This document shows positions 8,751 through 17,133 of a stretch of 64,000 bases of DNA, piece after piece. The stretch is from Paenibacillus mucilaginosus 3016 (GTDB taxonomy: Bacteria; Bacillota; Bacilli; Paenibacillales; NBRC-103111). The stretch lies in NCBI RefSeq assembly GCF_000250655.1, contig NC_016935.1, positions 3,800,001 through 3,864,000 on the forward strand, written 5' to 3'. Below the pieces are notes generated by a model that had not been told where the DNA came from, ran no database searches, and was given only the letters and a program-made list of their open reading frames with translations. A program made the translations under genes and the position numbers. Within the stretch, counting starts at the first letter, position 1. Each line of letters opens with the position of its first letter.

Positions 8751-8850
8751 ATCAAGATTCCGGTAGGGCAGCCGGGGGAGGAAGCATACCGTTCGTGTAC
8801 GGTCCCCGGGCAGGCCGGAGCATGTGCCGGCCTCGGTGCTTCGGGACACA
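8751..8850 (+). pseudogene. Decayed duplicate of the SDR 3' end
   Basis: The 14-base string ATCAAGATTCCGGT occurs inside the SDR gene (8579-8592) and again at 8751-8764. Similarity goes on through a region that would read GSIPFVYGP in one frame, against GSMPLEHGP in the intact gene, but with frame breaks. It looks like a relic of a partial tandem duplication. The rest of the 8741-9015 gap shows no gene. Confidence 0.55.
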
Positions 8851-9015
8851 GGAAGCTGCCTGGAAGCAGGTTCCTAAGGACCCGGGAGTTCATGAAGTGG
8901 CGTGTCCCCTCCGAAACATGGTATGCTCTCTTCAAGGTCAGGGAGACATCTGGGCCCCAAGGCCCGTACCACATGCAGGCGTTCGCCCATGACTTGCCAA
9001 GGGGAGGGAAGCCGG

Positions 9016-9411
9016 ATGAATGATGATTTTATGCAGATCAAGTCGATGCAGGGGGAACTGAAGATTTCCCACAAGAAGCGGCACTTCGGGCTGACGGTGT
9101 CAACCCAGGAGCTCATCTACCAGAAGCCCCATGCGAATTTTTATATCAAGCTTCAGGATATCCTCTCGATCACGCCTTTCGAGGTGCCGGTCGGTTCGCG
9201 TCCGATGAGGCTCAGCGCAAGCTCCTCCACCGCCAGCGAAACGGTCTACATGCAGGAGGGCATGCCGCATTACCGCTTTTACGTCAAGGAGGCCCACGTG
9301 CATAACCGGAGCGGGATCTTTCATATGGGTCCCTCGCAGTTCATTCTGCCGGTGCATGAGGACCTGCTCCGTGCCATATCGAAATACGGCGGGATGGATG
9401 CGTTTGAATAA
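9016..9411 (+). CDS. Conserved-looking protein of unknown function
   Basis: The predicted protein is 131 residues, soluble, with no signal peptide, membrane segment or motif that I recognise. It has a mixed beta-rich look (KISHKKRHFGLTVSTQELIYQ, then FYIKLQDILSITPFEVP), which would suit a small PH-like or beta-barrel fold, but that is a guess. The start follows a clear GGGAGGGA, and the gene ends shortly before a hairpin terminator, so expression as a single gene is plausible. Confidence 0.65.
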   Translation: MNDDFMQIKSMQGELKISHKKRHFGLTVSTQELIYQKPHANFYIKLQDILSITPFEVPVGSRPMRLSASSSTASETVYMQEGMPHYRFYVKEAHVHNRSGIFHMGPSQFILPVHEDLLRAISKYGGMDAFE

Positions 9412-9810
9412 GACGGAGGGAAGGTGACAATCCGCAGGGGCTGCCCATGTGGCTCCGAACAGTACGGTGTCCCGTCAAGACGGCCCCCGGATCGCTTTTG
9501 GCCCTGCAGTACACCTAGGTGTGCTGCGGGGTGTTTTCTTTAAGATATAAGAATGGCCCCGTTTTTCTTACGATTTGATTTTGTTCTCATCCAGGCTCGA
9601 TGCATCATCGTATATTTCTAATCATCGCTTGTTCTTTATTAAGAACAATCATCTGGGCTCTAACGCATGCTTTATTGCCGCGGCTGGAGGGATAAAACAA
9701 TTTCCGACACCCTTTTGGTCAATCCTGTCGGTGTTGCCGGCCGTTCCCCGGGGGTACCATGGAGGATACATAGACTCAACCAATCCGCAACCGAAGGAGA
9801 TCTGATATAG
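9412..9810. other. Intergenic region with terminator and a perfect dyad
   Basis: There is no gene. It holds a terminator (9503-9538) and a perfect dyad TTGTTCTT-TATT-AAGAACAA at 9629-9648, about 160 bases before the GH13 start, which could be a repressor site for that gene. No clear promoter boxes stood out. Confidence 0.5.
9503..9538 (+). terminator. Probable rho-independent terminator
   Basis: The near-palindrome GCAGTACACC-TA-GGTGTGCTGC, flanked by CCCT/GGGG and followed by TGTTTTCTTT, lies about 90 bases behind the 131-residue gene. Confidence 0.6.
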
Positions 9811-11568
9811 ATGAAAACCACATGGTGGAAAGAAAGCGTCGTATACCAAATTTATCCGCGCAGCTTCATGGACGGCAACGGGGACGGGATCGGCGACCTC
9901 AGCGGCATTCTCTCGAAGCTGGATTACCTCAAGGGTCTCGGGGTGGACGTTCTCTGGATCTGTCCGATCTACAAATCGCCGAACGACGACAACGGCTACG
10001 ATATCAGCGACTACTGCGACATCATGGAGGAGTTCGGCACGATGGCCCAGTTCGACGAGCTGCTGGCCGAGGCGCACAAGCGCGGCATCAAGATCATCAT
10101 GGACCTCGTCATCAACCATACCTCCGACGAGCACCCGTGGTTCGTGGAATCACGCAGCTCCAAGGATAACCCGAAGCGCGATTACTACATCTGGAGACCG
10201 CCGGGCAAAACCGGGGAGGAGCCGAACAACTGGGAGTCGATCTTCGGCGGCTCGGCATGGCAGCTGGATGAGTCGACGGGCGAGTACTACATGCACCTGT
10301 TCTCGACGAGACAGCCGGACCTGAACTGGGAGAACGAGAAGGTGCGCCGCGACCTCTACGACATGATCAACTGGTGGCTGGACAAAGGCATCGACGGCTT
10401 CCGGGTGGACGCCATCACGCACATCAAGAAAATCCAGGCGCTGCCGGATCTGCCGAACCCGCTCGGCAAGAAGTACGTCACTTCCTGGGAGGGCCACCGC
10501 AACCGGGAGGGTATCCTTGATTATCTGCGCGAGCTGCGCGATGAGACGTTTGCCAAGTACGACATCATGACCGTAGGGGAAGCCAACGGCGTCGAGCTCG
10601 AGCAGGCGGAGGACTTCGTGGGCGAGAAGAACGGCGTGTTCAACATGATGTTCCAGTTCGAGCATATGTCGGTGGATCACGGCCCGGGCGGCAAGTGGGA
10701 CTACAATCCGGACTGGAAGCTGACGGACCTGAAGGACATTCTGAGCAGGTGGCAAAATGGCCTCGAGAACCGCGGCTGGAATGCACTCTTCCTCGAGAAT
10801 CACGACGTGCCGCGGTCGGTCTCCCGCTTTGCCAATGACAAGGAGCATCATGCCGCCTCGGCCAAAATGCTCGCAACGCTCTACATGCTCATGCAGGGCA
10901 CGCCGTACATCTACCAGGGCCAGGAGATCGGGATGACGAACGTGAGCTTCGCGTCGATCGAAGACTACCGCGACGTGGAGATCATGAACCTGCACCGTGA
11001 CGCTTCGGCCGAAGGCTGGTCCGAGGAGAAGATTCTGGCCGCCGTCGAAGCACAGGGCCGCGACAACGCCCGTACGCCGATGCAGTGGGATGTGAGCGCG
11101 AACGCGGGCTTTACGACCGGCACGCCATGGATCGGGGTGAACCCGAACTATACCGAGATCAACGTGCAGGCGCAGATCGGGGACGAGGACTCGATCCTGA
11201 ACCACTACCGCCGTCTGATTGCGCTGCGCAAATCGTACCCGGTCGCCGTTCACGGCTCCTATGAGCTTCTGCTGCCGGAAGACGAGCGGATCTTCGCTTA
11301 CCTGCGCCGCCAGGGAGACGAAGCGCTGCTGGTGGTATGCAGCTTCTCGGAGCTGATCACGGCCGGCTCCATGCCGGAAGAGCTTGCGGGCTGCAAGGCC
11401 CAGCTGCTGCTGGACAGCGGCAATCCGGCCGCCCAGCTGGCGGATACCGGCGTGCTGCCGGAGGTGCTTCCCCTGCAGCCGTACGAGTCCCGAGTATACT
11501 TACTTACCTTGACGAAAGCTGCTCAACCTTTTTTCAGTCATTCTCAATCCTCCGCCGGCACGGTATAA
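9811..11568 (+). CDS. GH13 alpha-glucosidase (oligo-1,6-glucosidase type)
   Basis: The 585-residue protein begins WWKESVVYQIYPRSFMDGNGDGIGDL, typical of GH13 oligo-1,6-glucosidase, maltase and trehalose-6-phosphate hydrolase enzymes. The catalytic residues are visible: nucleophile Asp200 in GFRVDAI, acid/base Glu257 in GEANG and Asp332 in LENHD. It is cytoplasmic (no signal peptide) and hydrolyses short alpha-glucosides. The C terminus runs about 20 residues past the usual end, and its TAA stop lies inside the -10 box of the next gene's promoter. AAGGAGAT precedes the ATG. No dedicated transporter adjoins it. Confidence 0.9.
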   Translation: MKTTWWKESVVYQIYPRSFMDGNGDGIGDLSGILSKLDYLKGLGVDVLWICPIYKSPNDDNGYDISDYCDIMEEFGTMAQFDELLAEAHKRGIKIIMDLVINHTSDEHPWFVESRSSKDNPKRDYYIWRPPGKTGEEPNNWESIFGGSAWQLDESTGEYYMHLFSTRQPDLNWENEKVRRDLYDMINWWLDKGIDGFRVDAITHIKKIQALPDLPNPLGKKYVTSWEGHRNREGILDYLRELRDETFAKYDIMTVGEANGVELEQAEDFVGEKNGVFNMMFQFEHMSVDHGPGGKWDYNPDWKLTDLKDILSRWQNGLENRGWNALFLENHDVPRSVSRFANDKEHHAASAKMLATLYMLMQGTPYIYQGQEIGMTNVSFASIEDYRDVEIMNLHRDASAEGWSEEKILAAVEAQGRDNARTPMQWDVSANAGFTTGTPWIGVNPNYTEINVQAQIGDEDSILNHYRRLIALRKSYPVAVHGSYELLLPEDERIFAYLRRQGDEALLVVCSFSELITAGSMPEELAGCKAQLLLDSGNPAAQLADTGVLPEVLPLQPYESRVYLLTLTKAAQPFFSHSQSSAGTV

Positions 11569-11569
11569 T
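11541..11569 (+). promoter_or_regulatory. SigA promoter inside the GH13 3' end
   Basis: TTCTCA (11541-11546), 17 bases and a perfect TATAAT (11564-11569). The TAA stop of the GH13 gene is part of the TATAAT. It gives the downstream dehydrogenase its own transcription start. Confidence 0.55.
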
Positions 11570-11619
11570 GGGTCCTGTACCCAATTGAAGACCTTAATGG
11601 CCAAGGAGGAATCTCCGTA

Positions 11620-12789
11620 ATGAATGCATTCTCTTTTGTGAACCCGACCCGTATTCTCTTCGGCGAAGGGATGGTTGACAAACTTGGCGAGCAGGTGCAG
11701 GCGCAGGGCGCCCGCACTGTGCTCCTCGTATATGGCGGCGGCAGCATCAAGAAGAGCGGCCTGTATGACCGCGTGCTCACCCAGCTGGAGCAGGCCGGCG
11801 CCCGCGCCGTCGAGCTGCCCGGCGTCGAGCCGAATCCGCGTGTGACCACCGTGCGCAAAGGGATCGAGCTGGCCCGTGCCGAAGGCGTGGACCTGATCCT
11901 TGCCGTTGGCGGCGGCAGTGTGCTGGACGCGGCCAAGGCCGTCGCGGTAGGCGTACCGTATGAAGGCGACGTCTGGGACTTCATGATGCGCAAGGCGGAG
12001 ATCAAGAGCGCTCTGCCGCTCGGCACCGTGCTGACGCTGTCGGCGACGGGCTCCGAGATGAACGGCAACTCCGTCATCACGAACTGGGAAGAGAATCTCA
12101 AGAAATCGTTCGGCAGCATCCATGCCTATCCGAAGTTCTCGATTCTCGATCCGACGCTGACCTACTCGGTACCGCGCGACCAGACCGTGAACGGCATCGT
12201 CGATACGATGTCCCACGTGTTCGAGCAGTACTTCTCCCCGACCCAGGACACGCCGCTGCAGGAGCGCTTCTGCGAAGGCGTGCTGCAGACGGTCATCGAG
12301 AACGGCGAGAAGGCGCTGGCGAAGCCGGATGATTACACGTCCCGCGCCAACCTGATGCTGAGCAGCACGTTCGCGCTGAACGGCGGCCTGATCTCCGTCG
12401 GCATGCAGAACGACTGGGCAACGCACATGATCGAGCATGAAGTCAGCGCGATCTACGACATTGCCCACGCGGCCGGCCTGGCGATCCTGTTCCCGAACTG
12501 GATGAAGTACGTGTACAGCGAGCGCATCGACCGCTTCGTGCAGTACGCCGTGAGAGTATGGAACGTCGACCCGTCCGGCAAGTCGGACGAGGAAGTGGCG
12601 CTGGCCGGCATTCAGGCGACCCGCGATTACTTCACCCGCATCGGGGCGCCGGCGCGTCTGGCGGATCTTGGCATCGGCGAGAAGGACATCGACCGCATGG
12701 CGAAAGAGACGGTCCGCTTCGGCCCGGTCGGCGGCTTCAAGCAGCTGAACGAGGAAGACGTGAAGGCGATTCTGCGCCTGAGTCTGTAA
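11620..12789 (+). CDS. Iron-containing alcohol dehydrogenase (YugJ/butanol dehydrogenase type)
   Basis: This 389-residue protein belongs to the group III (iron) alcohol dehydrogenases. GGGSIKKSG and GGGSVLDAAKA in the N-terminal half bind NAD(P). Likely metal ligands are seen in GIVDTMSHVFEQY, WATHMIEHE and DIAHAAGLA in the helical half. It should reduce aldehydes to alcohols or the reverse in the cytoplasm; closest in look to YugJ/YugK and butanol dehydrogenases. AAGGAGG precedes the start. The mRNA probably starts at the promoter embedded in the preceding gene. Confidence 0.9.
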   Translation: MNAFSFVNPTRILFGEGMVDKLGEQVQAQGARTVLLVYGGGSIKKSGLYDRVLTQLEQAGARAVELPGVEPNPRVTTVRKGIELARAEGVDLILAVGGGSVLDAAKAVAVGVPYEGDVWDFMMRKAEIKSALPLGTVLTLSATGSEMNGNSVITNWEENLKKSFGSIHAYPKFSILDPTLTYSVPRDQTVNGIVDTMSHVFEQYFSPTQDTPLQERFCEGVLQTVIENGEKALAKPDDYTSRANLMLSSTFALNGGLISVGMQNDWATHMIEHEVSAIYDIAHAAGLAILFPNWMKYVYSERIDRFVQYAVRVWNVDPSGKSDEEVALAGIQATRDYFTRIGAPARLADLGIGEKDIDRMAKETVRFGPVGGFKQLNEEDVKAILRLSL

Positions 12790-12838
12790 TGAATAGGAGC
12801 CGCAGCTCCCTGCCTGGTAAGGGAGGGGCGCGGCAGTG

Positions 12839-12869
12839 CGAAATAGCGATGGCTTCCATCGCTATTTCG
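12839..12869 (+). terminator. Hairpin behind the alcohol dehydrogenase, probable terminator
   Basis: CGAAATAGCGATGG at 12839-12852 and CCATCGCTATTTCG at 12856-12869 form a perfect 14-bp stem with a three-base loop, followed by TGTTGTTTT. The T run is interrupted, so termination is likely but not certain. Confidence 0.6.
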
Positions 12870-12990
12870 TGTTGTTTTGGGGCGGCGCCGGGAGCGCGCC
12901 CGGTGGGGGCGAGGCGTGGAGCGGGGCCAGGCAGAGGCACGGCAAGAGCCGGCTTGAGTGAAGCGCGATCAGCGATGCTGCGAAGGCGCA

Positions 12991-13241
12991 GCTGGCACGG
13001 TAAAACCGTGCCAGCGTAGGAGAGGAGTGAGCTGTGCAAGTTTGCGCGGTCGTTTAACACGGAAAAACCGTGTTAAATGAGTCCCTAGCGCCGCGAAGCA
13101 GCAAATAGCACGGAAAAACCGTGCTATCACAGGCGAGGAGTGGGCTGCGTAAGGCAGCATCGTCATCTAACACGGAAAAACCGTGTTAAATGAGTCCCCT
13201 AGCACCGCGAAGCAGCAAATAGCACGGAAAAACCGTGCTAT
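12991..13241. repeat. Ordered array of five CACGG-AAAAA-CCGTG hairpins
   Basis: Five stem-loops share the core CACGG, an A-rich loop and CCGTG: type A at 12991-13015, 13105-13127 and 13219-13241 (arms GCACGG/CCGTGC), type B at 13053-13077 and 13168-13188 (arms ACACGG/CCGTGT). Centres alternate about 62 and 51 bases, giving a period near 113. The A and B arms differ by paired changes that keep the stem. Linkers are also repeated (GAGGAGTG before B; AATGAGTCCC and GCGAAGCAGCAAAT after B). This is a REP/BIME-like compound repeat; function is unknown. Confidence 0.85.
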
Positions 13242-13331
13242 CGCAGGCGTGAACATGTTACCCAAGGCTGCGCGGACCTGTAACACGCGGACCAACGGTT
13301 CCCAAAGGAACGAAAGGAGGGCTGTGCCCCG

Positions 13332-14546
13332 ATGAAAACGACGGGCTCGTCCGACCGCATCAATCATGGGCTGTTTGTGGGCGTTACGCTGCTCTACTGG
13401 TGTTCGCTCTATGTCTATGTCCCGATCTTGTCTCCCTACCTTGAGCATCTCGGGGCTTCCTACAGTCTGGCCGGCATCGTGCTCGGCAGCTACGGCCTGA
13501 CGCAGATCCTGCTGCGGCTGCCCCTCGGCATCGCCTCGGACCGGATGAAGCTGCGCAAGCCGTACATTCTGCTCGGCATGCTGGCGACGGCGCTGAGCTG
13601 TCTCTGCTTCGCCTGGGGCGAGCAGATCGAGTGGGCGCTAGCCGGCCGCATCCTCTCCGGTGTGGCGGCTTCCACCTGGGTCGCCTTCACCGTTATGTAC
13701 GCCGGCCTGCACCGGGAGGGCGGGGCGACGCGGGCCATGGGCACGATCTCGCTGCTCACGGCCGGCGGCCAGCTCCTCGGGATGCTGCTGAGCGGCTATC
13801 TGCTGAAGACAGGCGGCTGGGCAGCCTCCTTCTGGACGGGCGCACTCATCGGAGCCGCCGGTCTGCTGCTGGCGCTCTTCCTGAAGGAGCCGCGCGGAGG
13901 CATCGACCGCACGCCGATGCGGTACGGCGACCTGCTGCCCGTGATGAAAGACGGGCTGCTCTGGCGAGTCTCGACACTCTCCATCCTGGCGCACGGCGTT
14001 CTGTTCATCACGATGTTCGGCTTCACGCCGTCCTACGCGCTGCAGCTTGGGGCGGATGAGGCCGGCCTGACGCTGCTCGTCGCCGCCTTCATGGTGCCGC
14101 ACGCGGTCAGCTCTTATCTGACCGGCCGCGTCCTGGCGCCGAAGTTCGGTGCTTGGAACGTGGTGCTGGCCGGCTTCGTCATTTCGGCGCTGTGCTCAGC
14201 GGCCACCTCGGTGGTGCCGACCTTCGGCCTCCTGCTGCTGACGCAGGCGCTGAACGGATGGTTCCAGGGCCTGCATTTTCCGCTGCTGCTCGGGCTCTCC
14301 ATCGACCATATCGACGAACGCAAACGGGCGACGGCCATGGGCTTCTACCAGGCCGTCTATGCGGTAGGCATGTTCGCAGGGCCTTTCGTCGCCGGTACGC
14401 TCAACGAGTGGAGCGGGCTCAAAAGCGGCTTCTATCTGGCCGGTGTGCTGGGGGCCGCCGCTGCCGCATTGACGGTGTTCTGGTTCAAGCGGGAGCGCAG
14501 GGCGGAGTCACGGCTGGCCGCAGAAGGACGGACCGACAGCCTGTAG
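13332..14546 (+). CDS. MFS transporter
   Basis: The 404-residue protein has about twelve hydrophobic segments. The MFS signature between TM2 and TM3 is seen as LPLGIASDRMKLRKP near residue 65. The second half includes a FQGLHFPLLLGLSIDHI segment. Family members with this shape export drugs or small metabolites; nothing points to a substrate. AAAGGAGG lies about 12 bases upstream of the ATG. The gene follows the hairpin array at 12991-13241, so its promoter probably lies in or just after those repeats. Confidence 0.83.
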   Translation: MKTTGSSDRINHGLFVGVTLLYWCSLYVYVPILSPYLEHLGASYSLAGIVLGSYGLTQILLRLPLGIASDRMKLRKPYILLGMLATALSCLCFAWGEQIEWALAGRILSGVAASTWVAFTVMYAGLHREGGATRAMGTISLLTAGGQLLGMLLSGYLLKTGGWAASFWTGALIGAAGLLLALFLKEPRGGIDRTPMRYGDLLPVMKDGLLWRVSTLSILAHGVLFITMFGFTPSYALQLGADEAGLTLLVAAFMVPHAVSSYLTGRVLAPKFGAWNVVLAGFVISALCSAATSVVPTFGLLLLTQALNGWFQGLHFPLLLGLSIDHIDERKRATAMGFYQAVYAVGMFAGPFVAGTLNEWSGLKSGFYLAGVLGAAAAALTVFWFKRERRAESRLAAEGRTDSL

Positions 14547-14649
14547 TTCCTTCCGTCCTGCACAAGGCACCACGACAGGCGGCAGAGCGACAGCGACTCA
14601 TTCTTCCGGGAAACGGGTAAAATATGGAGTACCCAGGAAAAATGAGGTG

Positions 14650-14958
14650 ATGACGCTGTTCCTTCTACTGCTTGCCGTTTCGCTGATCACCCCGGCTTTG
14701 ATGCTGGCGCTCCGCTTTTTTGTTCCCAAATCCGCCTTCTGGTTCGATGCGGCCGCCCTCGTCAGCATGTATGCTTTCGGCGTCATTGCCGCCGATGCGG
14801 TGGCCGGCATCCTGCTCCGCAATACGGTGATGATGACGGAGGTGCACCGCATCTTCTACAATCCGCTGTTTCTTGCGGCCGGCGGCTATCTGGGACTCTA
14901 CGGGTTCTATCGCAGCTGGAGCGGACTCTTCCGGTACAGCGGCCGCTGGAACGGATGA
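14650..14958 (+). CDS. Small membrane protein of unknown function
   Basis: The predicted protein is about 102 residues with three hydrophobic segments (about 2-22, 33-55 and 73-90). I do not recognise the family. The start is uncertain: ATG at 14650 or GTG at 14647 lie very close to GAGGTGATG, while a GGA lies about 11 bases upstream. It sits 100 bases behind the MFS gene with no terminator between them, so it may be co-transcribed. Confidence 0.55.
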   Translation: MTLFLLLLAVSLITPALMLALRFFVPKSAFWFDAAALVSMYAFGVIAADAVAGILLRNTVMMTEVHRIFYNPLFLAAGGYLGLYGFYRSWSGLFRYSGRWNG

Positions 14959-15077
14959 AAGGGGCCATGGTGCACAACGCGGCCGATCCGCAGTCCCTGT
15001 ATTCATTCGCAAATCCGCAGTAAATCGGGTACAATGGAACATTCCGTGTGGAATATCAGTTGAAGGTGAGCCCCTGG

Positions 15078-15101
15078 AAACCCGCGGCAGCGCGGGTTTT
15101 T
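15078..15101 (+). terminator. Rho-independent terminator
   Basis: AAACCCGCG (15078-15086) pairs with CGCGGGTTT (15091-15099) and runs into T residues, about 120 bases behind the small membrane protein gene. Confidence 0.7.
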
Positions 15102-15223
15102 GCCATGTTCTTCCGGAAGTGCGGCGCCGCTCTCCCCAAGGTCTTCCTCCATATGGTAAGGTATACGTAGTAAGGCCGGCGTCCAAAAGGGGAATCTGCC
15201 GGTAACGAAGGAGGAAGCGGAGG

Positions 15224-15664
15224 ATGGAGAGGAAACAGGAGGAGAATCATGCTTCGTGTCTTGGCTGCCGGCTTGCCGGTGGACAGGAGCCGGCGGAAAT
15301 CGTATATGAGGATGAGAGGATCACGGCTTTGCTGGACATTGCCCCGCTCAACGGAGGGCATGTGCTCCTGCTGCCGAAGCGTCATGCCTTGGATCTGGAC
15401 GGGCTTCACCCGGAAGACCTGCAGGCGCTCAACGAGACCTCGGTACGGATCGCCCGGGTGTTGAAGCGGATGTATGCGCCGGACGGCATCACGACCATGA
15501 GCAATGGAGGCCTGTTCAACGATCTGGGCCATGTTCATCTGCATGTATTCCCGCGTTATCAGGGGGATGGCTTCGGATGGAGGGAGCCGGCCGCCCCTCG
15601 GGGGACGGACGTGCCCAACCGCGTCATTCGCGACCGGTTGGCGGAGCTCCTCGCATCCGAGTGA
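15224..15664 (+). CDS. HIT-family nucleotide hydrolase/transferase
   Basis: The 146-residue protein has the histidine triad HVHLHVFPR near residue 106, following LFNDLGH, and the typical N-terminal elements IVYEDERITALLDIAPLNGGHVLLLPKRH. An N-terminal Cys pair (CLGC) fits the zinc-binding type found in many HIT proteins. Members cleave nucleoside phosphoramidates or dinucleotides; the real substrate is usually unknown. The start follows GAAGGAGGAAG. It stands between a terminator and a GNAT gene on the same strand. Confidence 0.88.
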   Translation: MERKQEENHASCLGCRLAGGQEPAEIVYEDERITALLDIAPLNGGHVLLLPKRHALDLDGLHPEDLQALNETSVRIARVLKRMYAPDGITTMSNGGLFNDLGHVHLHVFPRYQGDGFGWREPAAPRGTDVPNRVIRDRLAELLASE

Positions 15665-15757
15665 GGCGGCAAGCAGGTACTCGTCCTTCCTTTTCCATAT
15701 CTGCCCAAGGTAAACCGACATACATATCCAGCAAATAGCAAAGGAGCAATGGTCCAT

Positions 15758-16189
15758 ATGACGACATTCATTAACCTCAAACCGCGCATCGGTGAAGAAG
15801 CGCTGCAGGAACTGCTGTCTTACTCCATGTTTCCCGATCCGGACATGATCGAAGCGGCCATCACGGCATACCATGAGGATCCGACATGGGAGCTCTACGG
15901 GCTTGAACAAGAAGGGACCGTTGTGGCGATGATCGGGTTCACGGAGGAAGAGGGCCGTGTGCTGCATATCCGCCATCTCGTGGTTCATCCGGAATTCCGC
16001 CGTATCGGCTACGGCCGGGGCGTGATCCTCGAGCTGCTCGAAGCGCGCAAGCCCTCCGCGCTCCGCGCCGAGACGGATGAGGAAGCCGTTGATTTTTATC
16101 GGGGGAACGGGTTCTCGGTCGTTTCGCTAGGGGAGCAGTACCCCGGTGTGGAACGGTTCGCCTGCACCTATGATGCGGAAGTGGGCTGA
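15758..16189 (+). CDS. GNAT-family N-acetyltransferase
   Basis: This 143-residue protein is a single GNAT domain. The acetyl-CoA-binding motif A is visible as IRHLVVHPEFRRIGYGRGVI near residue 73, with a GNGFSVVSLGE segment near 115. The substrate is unknown. The ATG at 15758 has AAGGAG about 11 bases upstream; an in-frame ATG at 15749 is only two bases from it and is less likely. It may share a transcript with the HIT gene 93 bases upstream. Confidence 0.78.
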   Translation: MTTFINLKPRIGEEALQELLSYSMFPDPDMIEAAITAYHEDPTWELYGLEQEGTVVAMIGFTEEEGRVLHIRHLVVHPEFRRIGYGRGVILELLEARKPSALRAETDEEAVDFYRGNGFSVVSLGEQYPGVERFACTYDAEVG

Positions 16190-16349
16190 TCTTCAAGGAG
16201 CAGCAGGCTGACTTGACTATCGCCCTGAGCAGGTTCGGATATCACACAGGGATGAGGCTGAGGGCTGCCTGGTAACTGCAGGGGGAACCAGCTTCCAGTC
16301 GAAGGACCAGTCAAGAATCCGAAGAGGTGTCTCCTGCCTTGTATCCCTT

Positions 16350-16385
16350 CCAAACAACCGACCTCTAAGCAGGTCGGTTGTTTGG
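16350..16385. terminator. Long perfect hairpin between convergent genes
   Basis: CCAAACAACCGACCT (16350-16364) and AGGTCGGTTGTTTGG (16371-16385) form a perfect 15-bp stem with a six-base loop. There is no long T run on either side, but its place between the GNAT gene and the convergent minus-strand gene fits a bidirectional terminator. Confidence 0.55.
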
Positions 16386-16423
16386 CTTCCGGGTGAGCTG
16401 GAACGAGTGCCCCCGCCGATCCT

Positions 16424-17113
16424 TCAGGGAAGGCATGAATCCTGATAGGGCCGCTTGAAGTAGGCGATGGTTTTAGCTCCTGAGGGGACAACGGAAACAA
16501 GCTCCCAGCCATATCGGCCCCAGTGGGACAGGGCTTCATCAAGTGCCCAGCTGCTGTGGTCCCCTTCCGTACCGTTCAAGCAGTCGCCCAGAGACACATC
16601 GGATGCGTACTCCCACTTCACTGCACCGGACCATTGGCCTTCTGCAGGAGGCAATCGTTCTTCCTTACGGTCCCATCTTACGCGTGTAGAGGCACGGGAG
16701 AGCAGAGATAGGATTTCTTCCCGTTCAACCGTCTCCAATTCCAGAAGCCGGGGAGGCCGGGGGATATGGAAGGCGCGATGGGAATGATACACCTGCAGCA
16801 TCAGGGACCCGATCGGGGCTCCGTCATTCGCGGATAAGGTATACCAGATGCAGCGTTCCCGCTCCTCCGGCGGGCCCCAATTTTCTATGGAGTTCTTGAG
16901 TTGAAATCCCGATTTTAACGTGATGCCCTCTTGACTGAAGTGCGCTGCGACCGGACTCATAAAGTCTTGAATCCATGCCCCATATGCGCGGTCGCCATAG
17001 GCTTTGAACATCTCCTCGAGCTCGGTTATTCTCCTCTCATACACGGCCTTCCATGAAACGGACAGGACCTGCTCAGCCCGGCGCACGATCTCTTTAAGCT
17101 CCATCATTGGCAT
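16424..17113 (-). CDS. Protein of unknown function, DUF6022-like
   Basis: The protein is about 229 residues, soluble. Segments such as FKAYGDRAYGAWIQDF, ENWGPPEERERCIWYTL and the ending HWGRYGWELVSVVPSG...AYFKRP resemble DUF6022 proteins as I recall them from Paenibacillus; this assignment is from memory. No function is known. The start at 17113 has GAGAGG 12 bases upstream; an ATG at 17125 directly touches that site. It is divergent from a TetR gene across a short region with a strong inverted repeat, so the TetR protein probably controls it. Confidence 0.6.
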   Translation of the reverse strand: MPMMELKEIVRRAEQVLSVSWKAVYERRITELEEMFKAYGDRAYGAWIQDFMSPVAAHFSQEGITLKSGFQLKNSIENWGPPEERERCIWYTLSANDGAPIGSLMLQVYHSHRAFHIPRPPRLLELETVEREEILSLLSRASTRVRWDRKEERLPPAEGQWSGAVKWEYASDVSLGDCLNGTEGDHSSWALDEALSHWGRYGWELVSVVPSGAKTIAYFKRPYQDSCLP

Positions 17114-17133
17114 GTTTGCTAACATCCTCTCGA

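Larger units (their letters stand above)
12790..13331. other. Repeat-rich 540-bp intergenic region
   Basis: No convincing gene is present. It holds a perfect hairpin (12839-12869) and an ordered array of five small hairpins (12991-13241). Short open frames here follow the repeats and lack ribosome binding sites. Confidence 0.7.

Noticed and set aside
10150..11253. Long antisense frame over the GH13 gene
   Set aside because: Low-complexity, Arg/Val/His-rich product without family features; the plus strand encodes a clear glycosidase.
12991..13241. CRISPR array
   Set aside because: Repeats are hairpins of about 21-25 bases but the spacers between equivalent units are themselves similar, the order alternates between two repeat types, and no cas gene is near.
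12737..13448. Short minus-strand frames in and beside the hairpin array
   Set aside because: They read through the repeats, give Arg/Pro/Phe-rich peptides that repeat with the array, and lack ribosome binding sites.
16190..16350. Possible small RNA or riboswitch between the GNAT gene and the hairpin
   Set aside because: No promoter boxes and no consistent fold could be identified by eye.
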